Part shown: positions 33,357 through 42,824 of the stretch, piece after piece
Layout: each line of letters starts with the position of its first letter
How positions within the stretch are numbered: the first letter of the stretch is position 1
Source of the DNA: Chryseobacterium pennipullorum
GTDB lineage: Bacteria > Bacteroidota > Bacteroidia > Flavobacteriales > Weeksellaceae
Reading direction: 5' to 3'
DNA: 64,000 nt
Assembly (NCBI RefSeq): GCF_003384725.1
Contig: NZ_QNVV01000004.1
Coordinates: 177,052 to 241,051 of the forward strand
The notes under the pieces: model-generated
What the model was told of the DNA's origin: nothing
What the model saw: the letters and a program-made list of their open reading frames with translations, nothing else
Database searches by the model: none
Position numbers and translations under genes: made by a program

Positions 33357-35498
33357 ATGAAGAATATTTCATCGGTATTATTAATTTCTGCCTTGGCGTT
33401 CAACCAATCTTGTACTACAATGAAACAGACCGATACTCAACAGGAACTTCCTGCCCCGGATCCCTCTTTAGCTTCAAATCCTTTTATGAAGAAAAGCAAG
33501 CTTCAATACGAAGCTCCGGAATTCGACAAAATTAAAAATGAGCATTTCAAACCGGCTTTTGATTATGGCTTGAAGCAGCATGAGGCTGAAATCATAAAAA
33601 TTGCTAACAATCCTGATGCGGCTACTTTCGAAAATACAATTGTGGCGTTGGAAAAAAGCGGTGAAGTGTTGAGAAGGACTCAGATTGTTTTCTCCAATCT
33701 TACCAGTGCTAATACCAATCCTACCCTACAGGCTTTGGATGAGGAATATGCACCCGTTTTTGCAGCCCATTCTGATAAAATGTACCTGAATGAGAATCTT
33801 TATAAAAGAATAAAATCCATAAAAGAAGACGGTCTTGATTCTGAAAGTAAGAGACTGGTACAATATTACAAGCAAAACTTTGAAATTGCAGGAGCTAATC
33901 TTTCTGCAGCTGATAAAGAAAAGCTGAAGCAGATCAACCAGGAAATGGCCTCATTATCCACTCAGTATTCCAATAAATTGCTGGAAGCAAGAAAACAGGG
34001 AGGTGTATTCTTTTCTGATGCCAAAGAACTGGATGGGCTTTCAGCGGATGAAATTGCAGCGGCGGCGGCAGATGCTAAAACTGCCGGACAGCCAGGAAAA
34101 TATCTTCTGGCTTTACAGAATACAACCCAGCAACCACTTTTACAGAATCTAAAAAACAGGGGTACCAGAGAAAAACTATTCAAAGCATCTTGGCTAAGAG
34201 CTGAAAAAGGAGATGCCAACGATACCCGTGAAACTATTGAAAAACTGGCTAAGCTGAGACTGAAAAAAGCTCAGATCCTGGGCAAGAAAAACTTTGCGGA
34301 ATGGAAACTTCAGGATCAGATGGCCAAAACTCCGGAAGCCGCTACCAAGCTGATGAATCAGATTGCGACCCCGGCAGTGGAAACAGCAAGACGTGAGGCC
34401 AAAGATATTCAGGATCTTATCGATCAGCAGAAAGGAGGTTTCAAAGTGGAGCCATGGGATTGGACATTCTATGCCGAGCAGGTAAGAAAAGCAAAATATG
34501 ATCTTGACGAAAATCAGATCAAACCTTATTTTGAAATCACAACGGTTCTGGAAAAAGGCGTTTTCTTTGCTGCTGAAAAATTCTACGGACTGACATTCAA
34601 AAAAAGAACAGATCTTCCTGTGTATCATCCTGATGTAGTAACTTATGAAGTCTTCGATCATGACGGAAAATCCATTGCCATTTATTATCTGGATTTCTAT
34701 ACAAGAGATTCTAAAAACGGAGGTGCATGGATGAGTAATTTTGTTGAACAGTCTTATTTAATGGGAACTAAACCTGTGATTGTCAACTGTTATAATTATC
34801 AGAAACCTGCTCCGGGAAAACCTTCATTGATCAGTTATGATGATGTTTCTACCATTTTCCATGAATTCGGGCACTCTATTCATGGCATGTTCGCAAGTCA
34901 GAAATACCCGTCACTTTCGGGGACCAATGTTCCGAGAGATTTCGTAGAATTCCCTTCACAGATCAATGAACACTGGGCTCTAGACCCTGTCGTACTGAAA
35001 AACTATGCAGTTCATTATGAAACAAAACAGCCGATTCCACAGGCATTAGTGGAAAAAATTAAAAAGGCAGCGACATTCAATCAGGGGTATATGACCACCG
35101 AATTGGTTTCTGCTGCTGCATTGGACATGGATTGGCATACAGTAACTAATGAAAGCCAGCTGATTCCGGTTCTGGATTTTGAAAAACAATCCTTAGCCAG
35201 CCATGGATTCAATTTGGCAACGGTTCCGCCAAGATATCACACGCCTTACTTTGCCCATATCTGGGGTGGCGGATATTCTGCAGGATACTATGCCTATTTA
35301 TGGTCTGAAACCCTGGACAATGATGCGTGGGAGTGGATCAGTAAGAATGGCGGGCTAACCAGAGAAAATGGCGACCGTTTCAGAAAGTATATTCTTTCGG
35401 TAGGAAACTCGGTAGACCTGAATCAGGCATTCAGAGATTTCACGGGACATGATCCGGATATCAAACCTTTATTAAGAAACAGAGGGTTTATAAAATAA
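33357..35498 (+). CDS. dcp: M3 family metallopeptidase (peptidyl-dipeptidase Dcp-like)
   Basis: 713 residues. An N-terminal lipoprotein-type signal (LAFNQSC, Cys at 19) places it in the envelope. The zinc motif is H502-EFGH506 in TIFHEFGHSIHGMFASQ. The C-terminal block RYHTPYFAHIWGGGYSAGYYAYLWSE has the substrate-binding His/Tyr residues of the M3 family. Length and motifs match dipeptidyl carboxypeptidase Dcp more than oligopeptidase A. It would cut dipeptides from C-termini of short peptides. The gene ends in a strong terminator. Confidence 0.93.
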   Translation: MKNISSVLLISALAFNQSCTTMKQTDTQQELPAPDPSLASNPFMKKSKLQYEAPEFDKIKNEHFKPAFDYGLKQHEAEIIKIANNPDAATFENTIVALEKSGEVLRRTQIVFSNLTSANTNPTLQALDEEYAPVFAAHSDKMYLNENLYKRIKSIKEDGLDSESKRLVQYYKQNFEIAGANLSAADKEKLKQINQEMASLSTQYSNKLLEARKQGGVFFSDAKELDGLSADEIAAAAADAKTAGQPGKYLLALQNTTQQPLLQNLKNRGTREKLFKASWLRAEKGDANDTRETIEKLAKLRLKKAQILGKKNFAEWKLQDQMAKTPEAATKLMNQIATPAVETARREAKDIQDLIDQQKGGFKVEPWDWTFYAEQVRKAKYDLDENQIKPYFEITTVLEKGVFFAAEKFYGLTFKKRTDLPVYHPDVVTYEVFDHDGKSIAIYYLDFYTRDSKNGGAWMSNFVEQSYLMGTKPVIVNCYNYQKPAPGKPSLISYDDVSTIFHEFGHSIHGMFASQKYPSLSGTNVPRDFVEFPSQINEHWALDPVVLKNYAVHYETKQPIPQALVEKIKKAATFNQGYMTTELVSAAALDMDWHTVTNESQLIPVLDFEKQSLASHGFNLATVPPRYHTPYFAHIWGGGYSAGYYAYLWSETLDNDAWEWISKNGGLTRENGDRFRKYILSVGNSVDLNQAFRDFTGHDPDIKPLLRNRGFIK

Positions 35499-35506
35499 AT
35501 CAGTGA

Positions 35507-35536
35507 GAAGCATTCTTTTAAGAGTGCTTCTTTTTT
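35507..35536 (+). terminator. dcp terminator
   Basis: GAAGCATTCT (35507-35516) with AGAGTGCTTC (35521-35530), one G-U pair, then six T residues. Confidence 0.85.
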
Positions 35537-35575
35537 ATTCCAAAATATTAATTTCAATTACGGTAATAAGTTTCG

Positions 35576-35635
35576 GCTAAAGCCATTGGATTTTTGTTCT
35601 ATTATTTTAAATGGGCTAAAGCCCATTTCTATTGA
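35576..35635. repeat. Dispersed palindromic repeat, copy 2
   Basis: GCTAAAGCC (35576-35584), 24-base spacer, palindrome AAATGGGCTAAAGCCCATTT (35609-35628), CTATTGA (35629-35635). Same block order as copy 1 at 1911-1969. Confidence 0.7.
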
Positions 35636-35672
35636 TATTTCTTATTTTTGTGGCTCGAAATTAAAATACAAT

Positions 35673-36050
35673 ATGAATTGTCCCTGCTGCTCAGGAAAAA
35701 GTTATGAAGAATGCTGCAAGCCTTATCATACCGGAGAAAAGCATGCTCCTACTGCAGAAGCCCTGATGCGTTCGCGTTTTTCTGCTTTTGCAATTCCCAA
35801 TGGAAACTACTTAATGGAAACGACACTTCCGGGAAAAAGAAAGTATCACCGTAAGGAAGATCTTCAGGAATGGGGAGAAATCAACGAATGGACAAAACTG
35901 GAAATCATTCAGACCCCGGCTTTGAATCAGGTGGAATTTAAAGCTTATTATACTGATCAGGACGGCCATCCGCAAATCCATCACGAATTTTCATTTTTTC
36001 AGAAAATGCATGACCGTTGGTATTATGTGTCAGGAGAATTTTTAGATTAA
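35673..36050 (+). CDS. YchJ-like SEC-C/UPF0225 protein
   Basis: 125 residues from ATG at 35673. An in-frame ATG at 35586 is rejected: it lies inside the dispersed repeat and adds a non-conserved leader. The start MNCPCCSGKSYEECCKPYH is the zinc-binding SEC-C motif CxCx8CC. ALMRSRFSAFAIPNGNYLMETT follows, the YchJ core (NTF2-like). YchJ proteins are small, cytoplasmic and of unknown function; SEC-C motifs bind zinc and sometimes ribosomes or SecB. A TATTTTTG box at 35643-35650 lies upstream. Confidence 0.88.
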   Translation: MNCPCCSGKSYEECCKPYHTGEKHAPTAEALMRSRFSAFAIPNGNYLMETTLPGKRKYHRKEDLQEWGEINEWTKLEIIQTPALNQVEFKAYYTDQDGHPQIHHEFSFFQKMHDRWYYVSGEFLD

Positions 36051-36170
36051 TACCTCTGAAGAAGCGCGATATCTGCGCTTTACTTCACTTAGAAGGCTCA
36101 GATCAGCGATAGGCAGCCCGTCCGGCAAAATTAGAATACCGGATGCTTGATAATTAATATACGGTATAAA

Positions 36171-36197
36171 AAAATGTCCGAAAAAATCGGACATTTT
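36171..36197 (-). terminator. slyD terminator
   Basis: AAAATGTCCGA, loop AAAAA, TCGGACATTTT. It follows the slyD stop (36203) in the minus direction and is followed there by TTT. Confidence 0.8.
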
Positions 36198-36202
36198 TAT
36201 TT

Positions 36203-36703
36203 TTAGTGAGCATCAGTTCCGTCAATTCCATGAGCATGGCCATGTGCCAATTCTTCTTCTGTCGCCGGACGGGTGTTCAGGATTTCTACCTGGAAATCTA
36301 AAACTTTCCCTGCCATTGGGTGGTTAAGGTCTGCTACTACAGCATCCGGTGTGATTTCTACCACAAATGCCTGAAAATTATTCCCCTGATTATCCGTTAA
36401 AGGTAAGATCGCTCCCACGGGAGGCGTTCCTGATTCCTTAAACATTTCAAGCGGTAATTGTGCGATAGCATCCGGTTGTTTTTCACCATAAGCTTCTTCA
36501 GGCTGGATTACAAAAGCAGCTTTATCTCCCGCCTTCAACCCAAGAATATTTTGTTCAAACTTTGGGATCATCATTCCTACACCGTATAAAAATGTAAGTG
36601 GATTTTCTGCGGTTGTTTCTTCTACAAGAATCTTACTTCCGTCCTCTTCAATAGTGTGAAGTATGTAACTTACAGCTACAACATGATTGTTTTCAATTGT
36701 CAT
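36203..36703 (-). CDS. slyD: SlyD-like FKBP-type peptidyl-prolyl isomerase
   Basis: 166 residues from ATG at 36703; the upstream in-frame extension to 36874 is low-complexity and non-conserved. The FKBP half shows VVAVSYILH, NPLTFLYGVGMMIPKFEQNI and AFVIQPEEAYGE, with the SlyD insert-in-flap (IAQLPLEMF ... VGAILPL) in the middle. NHPMAGKVLDFQVEIL ends the fold. The tail is short and His-rich (HGHAHGIDGTDAH), as in metal-binding SlyD. Acts as a chaperone and prolyl isomerase, possibly in nickel delivery. Confidence 0.9.
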   Translation of the reverse strand: MTIENNHVVAVSYILHTIEEDGSKILVEETTAENPLTFLYGVGMMIPKFEQNILGLKAGDKAAFVIQPEEAYGEKQPDAIAQLPLEMFKESGTPPVGAILPLTDNQGNNFQAFVVEITPDAVVADLNHPMAGKVLDFQVEILNTRPATEEELAHGHAHGIDGTDAH

Positions 36704-36916
36704 ATTTTTCTTTTTTTCGTGAGCACCTTCACGATTAATGATACAAATATACTGTTTTGAAATGAAATGAGTTTGGAAGCTGGGTATGGAAGAAGGAAGT
36801 GATGAATGTCCTAAAGAACTGATTCTTGTTCCTTTTACCTTTATCGGTTTCATAAAACTTATCAGTAATCTCATGAGCTGCCGGCAACTTCCACCCCCTA
36901 TACTTCAAGCTTCAGT

Positions 36917-37168
36917 TTATTTTTTATTCCTGCCTTCGTCTCTTTTCTTCTGTCTCAATACAAACAGATACAAGCTCTCTACTTTTGTTCTTGCCCACGG
37001 TGTTTTTCTTAAAAACTTCAGGGAAGAGCTTATACTTGGGTTATCTGTAAAACATTTTATATTGATCTGTTCGCCAAGCCTTTCAAAACCTTCATAGTAT
37101 TCTACGAGTTCCTCAAGGATAGCATCAAGTCTTTTTCCGTGTAAAGGATCTTTGGACTGCTGTTCCAT
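36917..37168 (-). CDS. VF530/DUF2132 family small DNA-binding-like protein
   Basis: 83 residues. The sequence KDPLHGKRLDAILEELVEYYEGFERLG and INIKCFTDNPSISSSLKFLRKTPWARTKVE is the VF530 (DUF2132) pattern, whose structure resembles a DNA-binding helical fold. The C-terminus is basic (RQKKRDEGRNKK). It starts two bases after the stop of the secreted protein gene at 37171, so both are probably in one transcript. Biological function not known. Confidence 0.87.
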   Translation of the reverse strand: MEQQSKDPLHGKRLDAILEELVEYYEGFERLGEQINIKCFTDNPSISSSLKFLRKTPWARTKVESLYLFVLRQKKRDEGRNKK

Positions 37169-37170
37169 TA

Positions 37171-38037
37171 TTAATCTTTATTTATTGAATCTTGAGTATT
37201 CTTATTTTCTGATTTTTTATTTTTCTCCAATTGATAATTTGCTATTTTTTTGAAGTTTTCAGTTTTCATTATAAATGCTCTATCGGATTTACTATTCCAT
37301 ATACTCGCATATTTTTTAGAAATCGTGGTATATGTTTCCCATCCGGTAAGTTTTTGATACAGCATAAGTGTACAAATATCAGTTGGCGTAATTTGCTGCC
37401 AGTTATCCAAAACATGTGAATGCACACCACCTGCATTTGCATCTTTACTACTATTATCGATATTGTGTACAATTATTCCTTTATGCAATTTTTCAACATT
37501 TTTTATCTCATTTTTATTATTAAAAGTCAATAGATAGTCATTCCCAAAAATTACTATATTATTTACAGAAGCTCCAGTTAAAACGTACACCTTTTTAGAG
37601 TTCTTTTTAATGATAGGCACCAAATTAAAATTTGTATTATTATGCCGCTTAAAAATGGTATCATTGTTTATTCTGGTAAGAGCACTTTGTCTGATTGTAA
37701 AATAATCCATCTCTGCAGGAGTGAAATCTCTTTCTGACAAATCTACTTTTGCGTTAGTAGGATTATAATTGGTAGGAAAAGAAATAGTAGCAATCACTTT
37801 ATTCTGTTTAGAGAAGAAAATACTCTTAGGAACATCATCTATATACGAGAAGTATCCTCCAATATTTTCCATATTTTTATAGTTTTCCTTTAATACATCT
37901 GTGCCGTACCAGCTTGCCATTTCACTACGATATAAAGTAATACCTTCTTGTGTTACTTCCTCGGATAACTTTTCAAGATTTTGGGCATTGATGCATATAC
38001 TTAACAAAGCAAATAAAAATGTTAGAAAAAACTTCAT
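37171..38037 (-). CDS. Hypothetical secreted protein
   Basis: 288 residues. The signal peptide ends near SICINAQ (19). No family recognised. Alternating strands (GGYFSYIDDVPKSIFFSK, KVIATISFPTNY) suggest a beta-rich mature domain; a charged Lys/Asn-rich tail (QLEKNKKSENKNTQDS) ends it. It is immediately upstream of the VF530 gene in transcription order. A TATTTTTG box (plus 38054-38061, minus strand) lies 17 bases upstream of the start. Confidence 0.7.
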   Translation of the reverse strand: MKFFLTFLFALLSICINAQNLEKLSEEVTQEGITLYRSEMASWYGTDVLKENYKNMENIGGYFSYIDDVPKSIFFSKQNKVIATISFPTNYNPTNAKVDLSERDFTPAEMDYFTIRQSALTRINNDTIFKRHNNTNFNLVPIIKKNSKKVYVLTGASVNNIVIFGNDYLLTFNNKNEIKNVEKLHKGIIVHNIDNSSKDANAGGVHSHVLDNWQQITPTDICTLMLYQKLTGWETYTTISKKYASIWNSKSDRAFIMKTENFKKIANYQLEKNKKSENKNTQDSINKD

Positions 38038-38199
38038 GAATATTAATTTTCATCAAAAATACTAATAAAATAAGTCTGCCTGAAAAAGATTTATTCTGGT
38101 CATAGACTGAATAATCAATATATATTTCAACCTTCCCTTTTTGTTTCTTATTTTTGAAGAAGTTATTCTCACTTATAAAAATTATTCGTCAAAAAAAAT

Positions 38200-38352
38200 A
38201 TGAGTAAAAACAACGAAGAGAACAGAAGAAAAAATAAAAAGAAAATTGATCAGAAAAAACGCAAAATGCAAAATGCTGAAACAGAAAGAAAAGCCAAGTT
38301 AAAGAAAATCCGGGAAGATTTCAAAGCAAGAGAGGATGATCATAAACCGTAA
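38200..38352 (+). CDS. Small basic charged protein, 50 residues
   Basis: ATG at 38200, TAA at 38350. The product is 50 residues, starts MSKNNEENRRKNKKK and ends AREDDHKP, with a long stretch of Lys/Arg/Glu predicted as helix. No hydrophobic segment. TATTTTTG at 38149-38156 is a likely -7 box. A weak hairpin with a T run (38457-38476) follows about 100 bases downstream. The regular codon content and charged pattern support a real gene, possibly RNA- or DNA-binding, but no family is recognised. Confidence 0.6.
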   Translation: MSKNNEENRRKNKKKIDQKKRKMQNAETERKAKLKKIREDFKAREDDHKP

Positions 38353-38562
38353 CATCATTCTTTGCTAAACCCTACTCATTTTTTGAAACAGCTGGATTTA
38401 AAGTACTACAATTACAGCTGGCAACAGGTAAAATTGTCTAAACTATTTATCTGAATTAAGGTAAACCTTATTTTTTAAAATTAAGTATTTTCTATATTTA
38501 CATTTTAATATTTGCAAAATAATTCTCTGCATATACTCTTTATTAATTCTCAAACTTAAATT

Positions 38563-39768
38563 ATGAAAATCCTCCACACTGCCGACTGGCATTTGGGTAA
38601 ACGCCTGGACCGTTTTTCAAGACTGGAAGAACAGGTTTTGGTTATGAATGAAATTGTCCAGATTGCCGACGAGCAAAACGTTGATTTAGTTTTAATTGCC
38701 GGAGATCTTTTTGATAATTTCAACCCCGGGGTGGAAGCCGTTGAGCTTTTCTATAAAACACTGAAACGGCTGTCTCTTAACGGGAAGCGTCCTGTAATTG
38801 CTATTTCAGGGAATCATGATTCACCCAGCTTAATCAATGCTCCTGACCCTCTGGCAAGGGAATGCGGAATTATTTTAATAGGTCATCCAAAGGCGGAGAT
38901 TACTCCTTTCGGTACCGAACATTTTAAGATTCTGAATTCAGAAGCAGGTTTTATAGAATTACAGATCAACAACACCGACTTCCCAATCAGGATCCTGCAT
39001 ACTCCCTTTGCCAATGAGATCCGTCTAAAAGAATATTTCGGGGAAAACAAAGAAGAGGAAATCAATAAAGTGCTTGCTCATACTTGGAAAGAGCTTGCAG
39101 ATAAATTTTGTAATGATTCAGGGCTCAATCTTCTGACGGCCCATCTGTATATGAATAAAAGAGGGACGGAGATCCTCGAGGAACCGGAAGGTGAAAAACC
39201 AATCAGGATCGGAAATGCTGATCTTATTTACTCGGATATTATTCCTGAGCAGATCCAATACACTGCTTTAGGTCATCTCCACGCTTTTCAGAATATCGGT
39301 ACGAAAGAAAAGCCTGTGATTTACTCTTCTTCACCATTATGTTACAGTTTCAGTGAAGCAGGCCAAACCAAATACGTTTCCCTTATTGATGCAGAACCCG
39401 GAACACCGGTCTCCTACAAAAAGATAACTTTAGAAAGCGGAAGAGTTTTAGCAAGAAAAGCATTTACATCGGTAGAAGACGCCGTTCAATGGTTAAAAGA
39501 AAACCCCAATACATTTATTGAACTGACATTGGAAAGTGAAACTTTTCTGACGGCTGATGAGAGGAGGCTCATTCACCAGGCTCACAACGGAATTGTTCAT
39601 CTCATCCCAAAGGTCAGAAGTAAGGAGCTTACCGAACATCAGGACCAGGATATCAATCTGAGCCAGGATATCGAAGTATTGTTTAAGGATTATTTTAAAT
39701 CCAAAAACGGAGGTCAGGAAGCGAACGAAGAACTGATGAATTTGTTTAATGAAATTTTAAATGCCTAA
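38563..39768 (+). CDS. sbcD: Exonuclease subunit SbcD
   Basis: 401 residues. Mre11-type phosphoesterase motifs are in order: LHTADWHLGKRL (I), GDLFDNFNP (II), ISGNHDSP (III), LTAHLYM (IV) and YTALGHLHAFQ (V). It forms the nuclease half of SbcCD, which opens hairpins and double-strand ends. The stop is 3 bases before sbcC, so the two are translated together. A typical two-gene SbcCD operon. Confidence 0.95.
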   Translation: MKILHTADWHLGKRLDRFSRLEEQVLVMNEIVQIADEQNVDLVLIAGDLFDNFNPGVEAVELFYKTLKRLSLNGKRPVIAISGNHDSPSLINAPDPLARECGIILIGHPKAEITPFGTEHFKILNSEAGFIELQINNTDFPIRILHTPFANEIRLKEYFGENKEEEINKVLAHTWKELADKFCNDSGLNLLTAHLYMNKRGTEILEEPEGEKPIRIGNADLIYSDIIPEQIQYTALGHLHAFQNIGTKEKPVIYSSSPLCYSFSEAGQTKYVSLIDAEPGTPVSYKKITLESGRVLARKAFTSVEDAVQWLKENPNTFIELTLESETFLTADERRLIHQAHNGIVHLIPKVRSKELTEHQDQDINLSQDIEVLFKDYFKSKNGGQEANEELMNLFNEILNA

Positions 39769-39771
39769 ACT

Positions 39772-42700
39772 ATGATCCCTGTACAATTGACCATCGAGGG
39801 GCTGTACTCTTACCAGGAACGTCAGACTATACATTTCAAAAACCTTACTGATGCCGGATTATTCGGTATTTTCGGGGCTGTGGGCTCCGGAAAATCATCG
39901 GTTCTGGAAGCGATCTCATTTGCGCTGTATGGAGAAACTGAGCGTCTGAATATGCGTGATAAAAGGGCATACAACATGATGAATTTAAAGTCAAACACCT
40001 CTTATATCGAGTTTGATTTTATCAATTTTGAAAATAAACTGTTTCGTGCCACGAGAGATTTCAGGAGAAACTTAAAAAAATTCGAAGAGGTAAAGCCCAG
40101 CACGGTTACTTTTTATCAGAGGATTAATGATCAGTGGGTTCCTTTGGATCATTCCAATGCAGAGTCGATTATCGGGTTAAGTTATTCCAACTTCAAGCGG
40201 ACCATTATCATTCCTCAGGGGCAGTTTAAAGAGTTCCTGGAACTGGGTGCTGCAGAAAGGACAAATATGATGAAGGAAATCTTCAACCTCCAGCGTTATG
40301 ATCTTCAGAATAATGTTTCTGTTCTGAATGCTAAAAACAGATCAGAACTGGATCAGCTTGAAGGCCAGCTTAAAGGATTTGAGGAAATCAATGAAGAAAA
40401 GATACATTTTCAGAAGGAACTGCTAAAAGAAGAACAAAAAAAGCTCGTCGAGTCTAACGGGAAACTTGAAAAAATATTCAATAGCTATCAGCAGCTTAAA
40501 AATGTTAAAGCCGATTTTGAAAGCTTAAAACAAAATAAGGAGCATTTTGCACAGCTTTCTCTGCAGAAGCCGGAAATAGACACCCTCGAAACCAAAGCCG
40601 AAACATATGACAGGGTTTTCAGAACCTTTAATCCTTTAATGGCTGAAAAAAATAAGCTTTCCAGGGAAATTTCAGTTAAAAAAGAAGAAAAGAAGCTTCA
40701 TGTTCAAGCGCTGGAGACCACTGAAAAACATTTCCAGACGGTAACAGAGAAGCTCAGTATTCTGGGGCCGCAATTCAAAGCGCTGGAACAGTCAAAGATC
40801 CAGGAAAATGATCTGAAGCTTATCAGTCAGATCCTTACTTTTTCAGAAGAAATCAAAATACTTAATGACAGAACTCAGAAAGGTTCCCAGAAAGTACAGG
40901 AGGTAGAAGCCCGTAAAGAAGCTATTGAGAAAAAAATCCGCGGAATTTCTGAAAGCATGGAAGCACTAAAGGGACAGAAACTGGATACCGGATTACTTTC
41001 CCATGTCGGAAACTGGTTTATTCAACAAAAGAATTTCAGAAAAAGGCAGATTGAACAGAGGGAGAAAATTGAGAAACAAAAAAGACAGATTGAAATCATC
41101 TCTGCCGATCTAAAACCTTTAGAGTATCAGGAAAATTTCAGAGAGGCATTTAAAATGAAGAAGGAAGCTCTGGAAATTTTAAAAAAAGAGCTCTCCCAGA
41201 AACTTGATCAGTTAAAAATACAAAAGGAACTCTCACGTTTTGCCAGTGAACTGCACACCGGTGAAGCCTGCCCGCTTTGCGGCTCAAAGGAACACCCTGA
41301 TATTGTAGAGTTTCATAGTGTAGACACTGAGCTTCCTAACGTCCAGAAAAAGATTTTAGCTGCTGATCAGGAAATTGAAAAGATTGAAAAACAGGAAACT
41401 GATATCGAAAAAATTCTGGAGCGGAAGAACTTTTTTGAAGAACAGATGATGACGGAACAAAAAGCATTGCTTGAGATTGAAAAGGATATTGCAGCTCACC
41501 TTGCTGCCTTTACCTGGAATCAGTTTTCTCCGGATCAGGAAGAGGATTTTGAGAAAAAACGTTCTGATTCTTTTGCTTTGGAAAAAAAGATTGAGGAAAC
41601 CGACAGGAATATTAAGGCAGAACGTGAATTACTGGAAAAGGAGCATTCTTTATCTGAAAAATACAAAGCTGCACTGGAAGGATTCAGGCTGGAGGAAGTA
41701 AGCAAACAGGAACAGATCAACATCAGCCGTTCTCATCTTAAGGTTATGGAATGGGAGCATTATACCGATAAAACTGCAGGAGAAATTGATGAAGCTTATC
41801 AAAAATTACGGAATTCCAATGCTGAGATAGAGCACAATTACCAGAGCATATCTCTGGAGGAGAAAAAACTGGCTCCGAAATTAGCAGAGCAAAAAGTCCT
41901 CGTCAGCCAGTATGAAAAGCAAATTTCAGAGCTTGTGGCAGAGATTTCGACCAATACGGAGGCAATTACAAATGCTTTAGCCCTACATCAATTCACTGAC
42001 AGCAAAGAAGTTGAACGTATTTTATCCACAGAAATCAATATTCAGGAGGCAAGAGCAAAAATTCAGGCGTTCAGGGTTAATTTTGAAACCTTAAAAAAAA
42101 TCATTGAAGGACTTGAAGTAAAGCTCAGGGATCTCTCGTTTGATGATAAGCAGTTTGCTCTGGCCGAACAACAATATAATGACGTCAAAAGTGAAGTCCA
42201 GCAGATCAATGATTCTGTTGTAAAGATAAGTGCTGAAACAGAACGTCTGGAAAAAGAATACCGTAAAAAAGGAGATTTACTGCAACATCTTGATAAGCTT
42301 CAGAAGCGTTCCGACAACCTGAAGCTCATGACCAATCTCTTTAAAGGGGCAGGTTTCGTACAGTACGTCTCCTCTATTTATTTAAGGCAGCTTTGTGACC
42401 ATGCCAATATACGTTTTCACAGAATGACCAGAAACCAGCTGAGCCTTCAGCTGAATGAAAATAATGATTTTGAAATTATAGATTACCTCAACGAAGGGAG
42501 AAGCAGAAGTGTGAAAACGCTGTCCGGAGGTCAGGCATTCCAGGTCTCCTTAAGTCTTGCACTGGCATTGGCCGAAAGTGTTCAGGCAAATGCACAGGCT
42601 GATAAAAATTTCTTTTTTATTGATGAAGGTTTCGGAACCCAGGATACGGAATCGGTCAATATTGTGTTTGAAACCTTGACGAGCCTGATGAGAGAAAACA

Positions 42701-42807
42701 GGATTGTGGGAATTATCTCGCATGTGGAAGAACTGAAAGAAAAGATTCCTACAGCACTCAACATTATTAAAGATGAAGAAAGAGGCAGCTTGATTGAGAT
42801 TATCTAA
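39772..42807 (+). CDS. sbcC: Exonuclease subunit SbcC, SMC-like ATPase
   Basis: 1011 residues. Walker A is GAVGSGKSSVLEAISFALYG (~34-53). Long coiled coils fill ~170-860, broken by the zinc hook C500-PLC503 in EACPLCGSKEHP. The ABC signature TLSGGQAFQVSLSLALALAE lies near 910 and Walker B FFFIDEGFGTQD near 945. It is the DNA-tethering ATPase of the SbcCD complex. A little shorter than E. coli SbcC. The gene ends 120 bases before the convergent flavoprotein gene, with a large inverted repeat between. Confidence 0.95.
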   Translation: MIPVQLTIEGLYSYQERQTIHFKNLTDAGLFGIFGAVGSGKSSVLEAISFALYGETERLNMRDKRAYNMMNLKSNTSYIEFDFINFENKLFRATRDFRRNLKKFEEVKPSTVTFYQRINDQWVPLDHSNAESIIGLSYSNFKRTIIIPQGQFKEFLELGAAERTNMMKEIFNLQRYDLQNNVSVLNAKNRSELDQLEGQLKGFEEINEEKIHFQKELLKEEQKKLVESNGKLEKIFNSYQQLKNVKADFESLKQNKEHFAQLSLQKPEIDTLETKAETYDRVFRTFNPLMAEKNKLSREISVKKEEKKLHVQALETTEKHFQTVTEKLSILGPQFKALEQSKIQENDLKLISQILTFSEEIKILNDRTQKGSQKVQEVEARKEAIEKKIRGISESMEALKGQKLDTGLLSHVGNWFIQQKNFRKRQIEQREKIEKQKRQIEIISADLKPLEYQENFREAFKMKKEALEILKKELSQKLDQLKIQKELSRFASELHTGEACPLCGSKEHPDIVEFHSVDTELPNVQKKILAADQEIEKIEKQETDIEKILERKNFFEEQMMTEQKALLEIEKDIAAHLAAFTWNQFSPDQEEDFEKKRSDSFALEKKIEETDRNIKAERELLEKEHSLSEKYKAALEGFRLEEVSKQEQINISRSHLKVMEWEHYTDKTAGEIDEAYQKLRNSNAEIEHNYQSISLEEKKLAPKLAEQKVLVSQYEKQISELVAEISTNTEAITNALALHQFTDSKEVERILSTEINIQEARAKIQAFRVNFETLKKIIEGLEVKLRDLSFDDKQFALAEQQYNDVKSEVQQINDSVVKISAETERLEKEYRKKGDLLQHLDKLQKRSDNLKLMTNLFKGAGFVQYVSSIYLRQLCDHANIRFHRMTRNQLSLQLNENNDFEIIDYLNEGRSRSVKTLSGGQAFQVSLSLALALAESVQANAQADKNFFFIDEGFGTQDTESVNIVFETLTSLMRENRIVGIISHVEELKEKIPTALNIIKDEERGSLIEII

Positions 42808-42824
42808 ACGCTAACGATTAAATG

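Noticed and set aside
34194..34661. 155-residue minus-strand frame
   Set aside because: Antisense to the M3 peptidase gene, which has clear catalytic motifs.
35586..35672. Longer start for the YchJ-like protein
   Set aside because: The extra residues come from the dispersed repeat, and SEC-C proteins start at the MNCPCC motif.
36704..36874. N-terminal extension of the SlyD-like protein
   Set aside because: Low complexity and non-conserved; the family starts at MTIENNHVV.
36786..37097. 103-residue plus-strand frame
   Set aside because: It runs over the region between slyD and VF530 and antisense to the VF530 gene.
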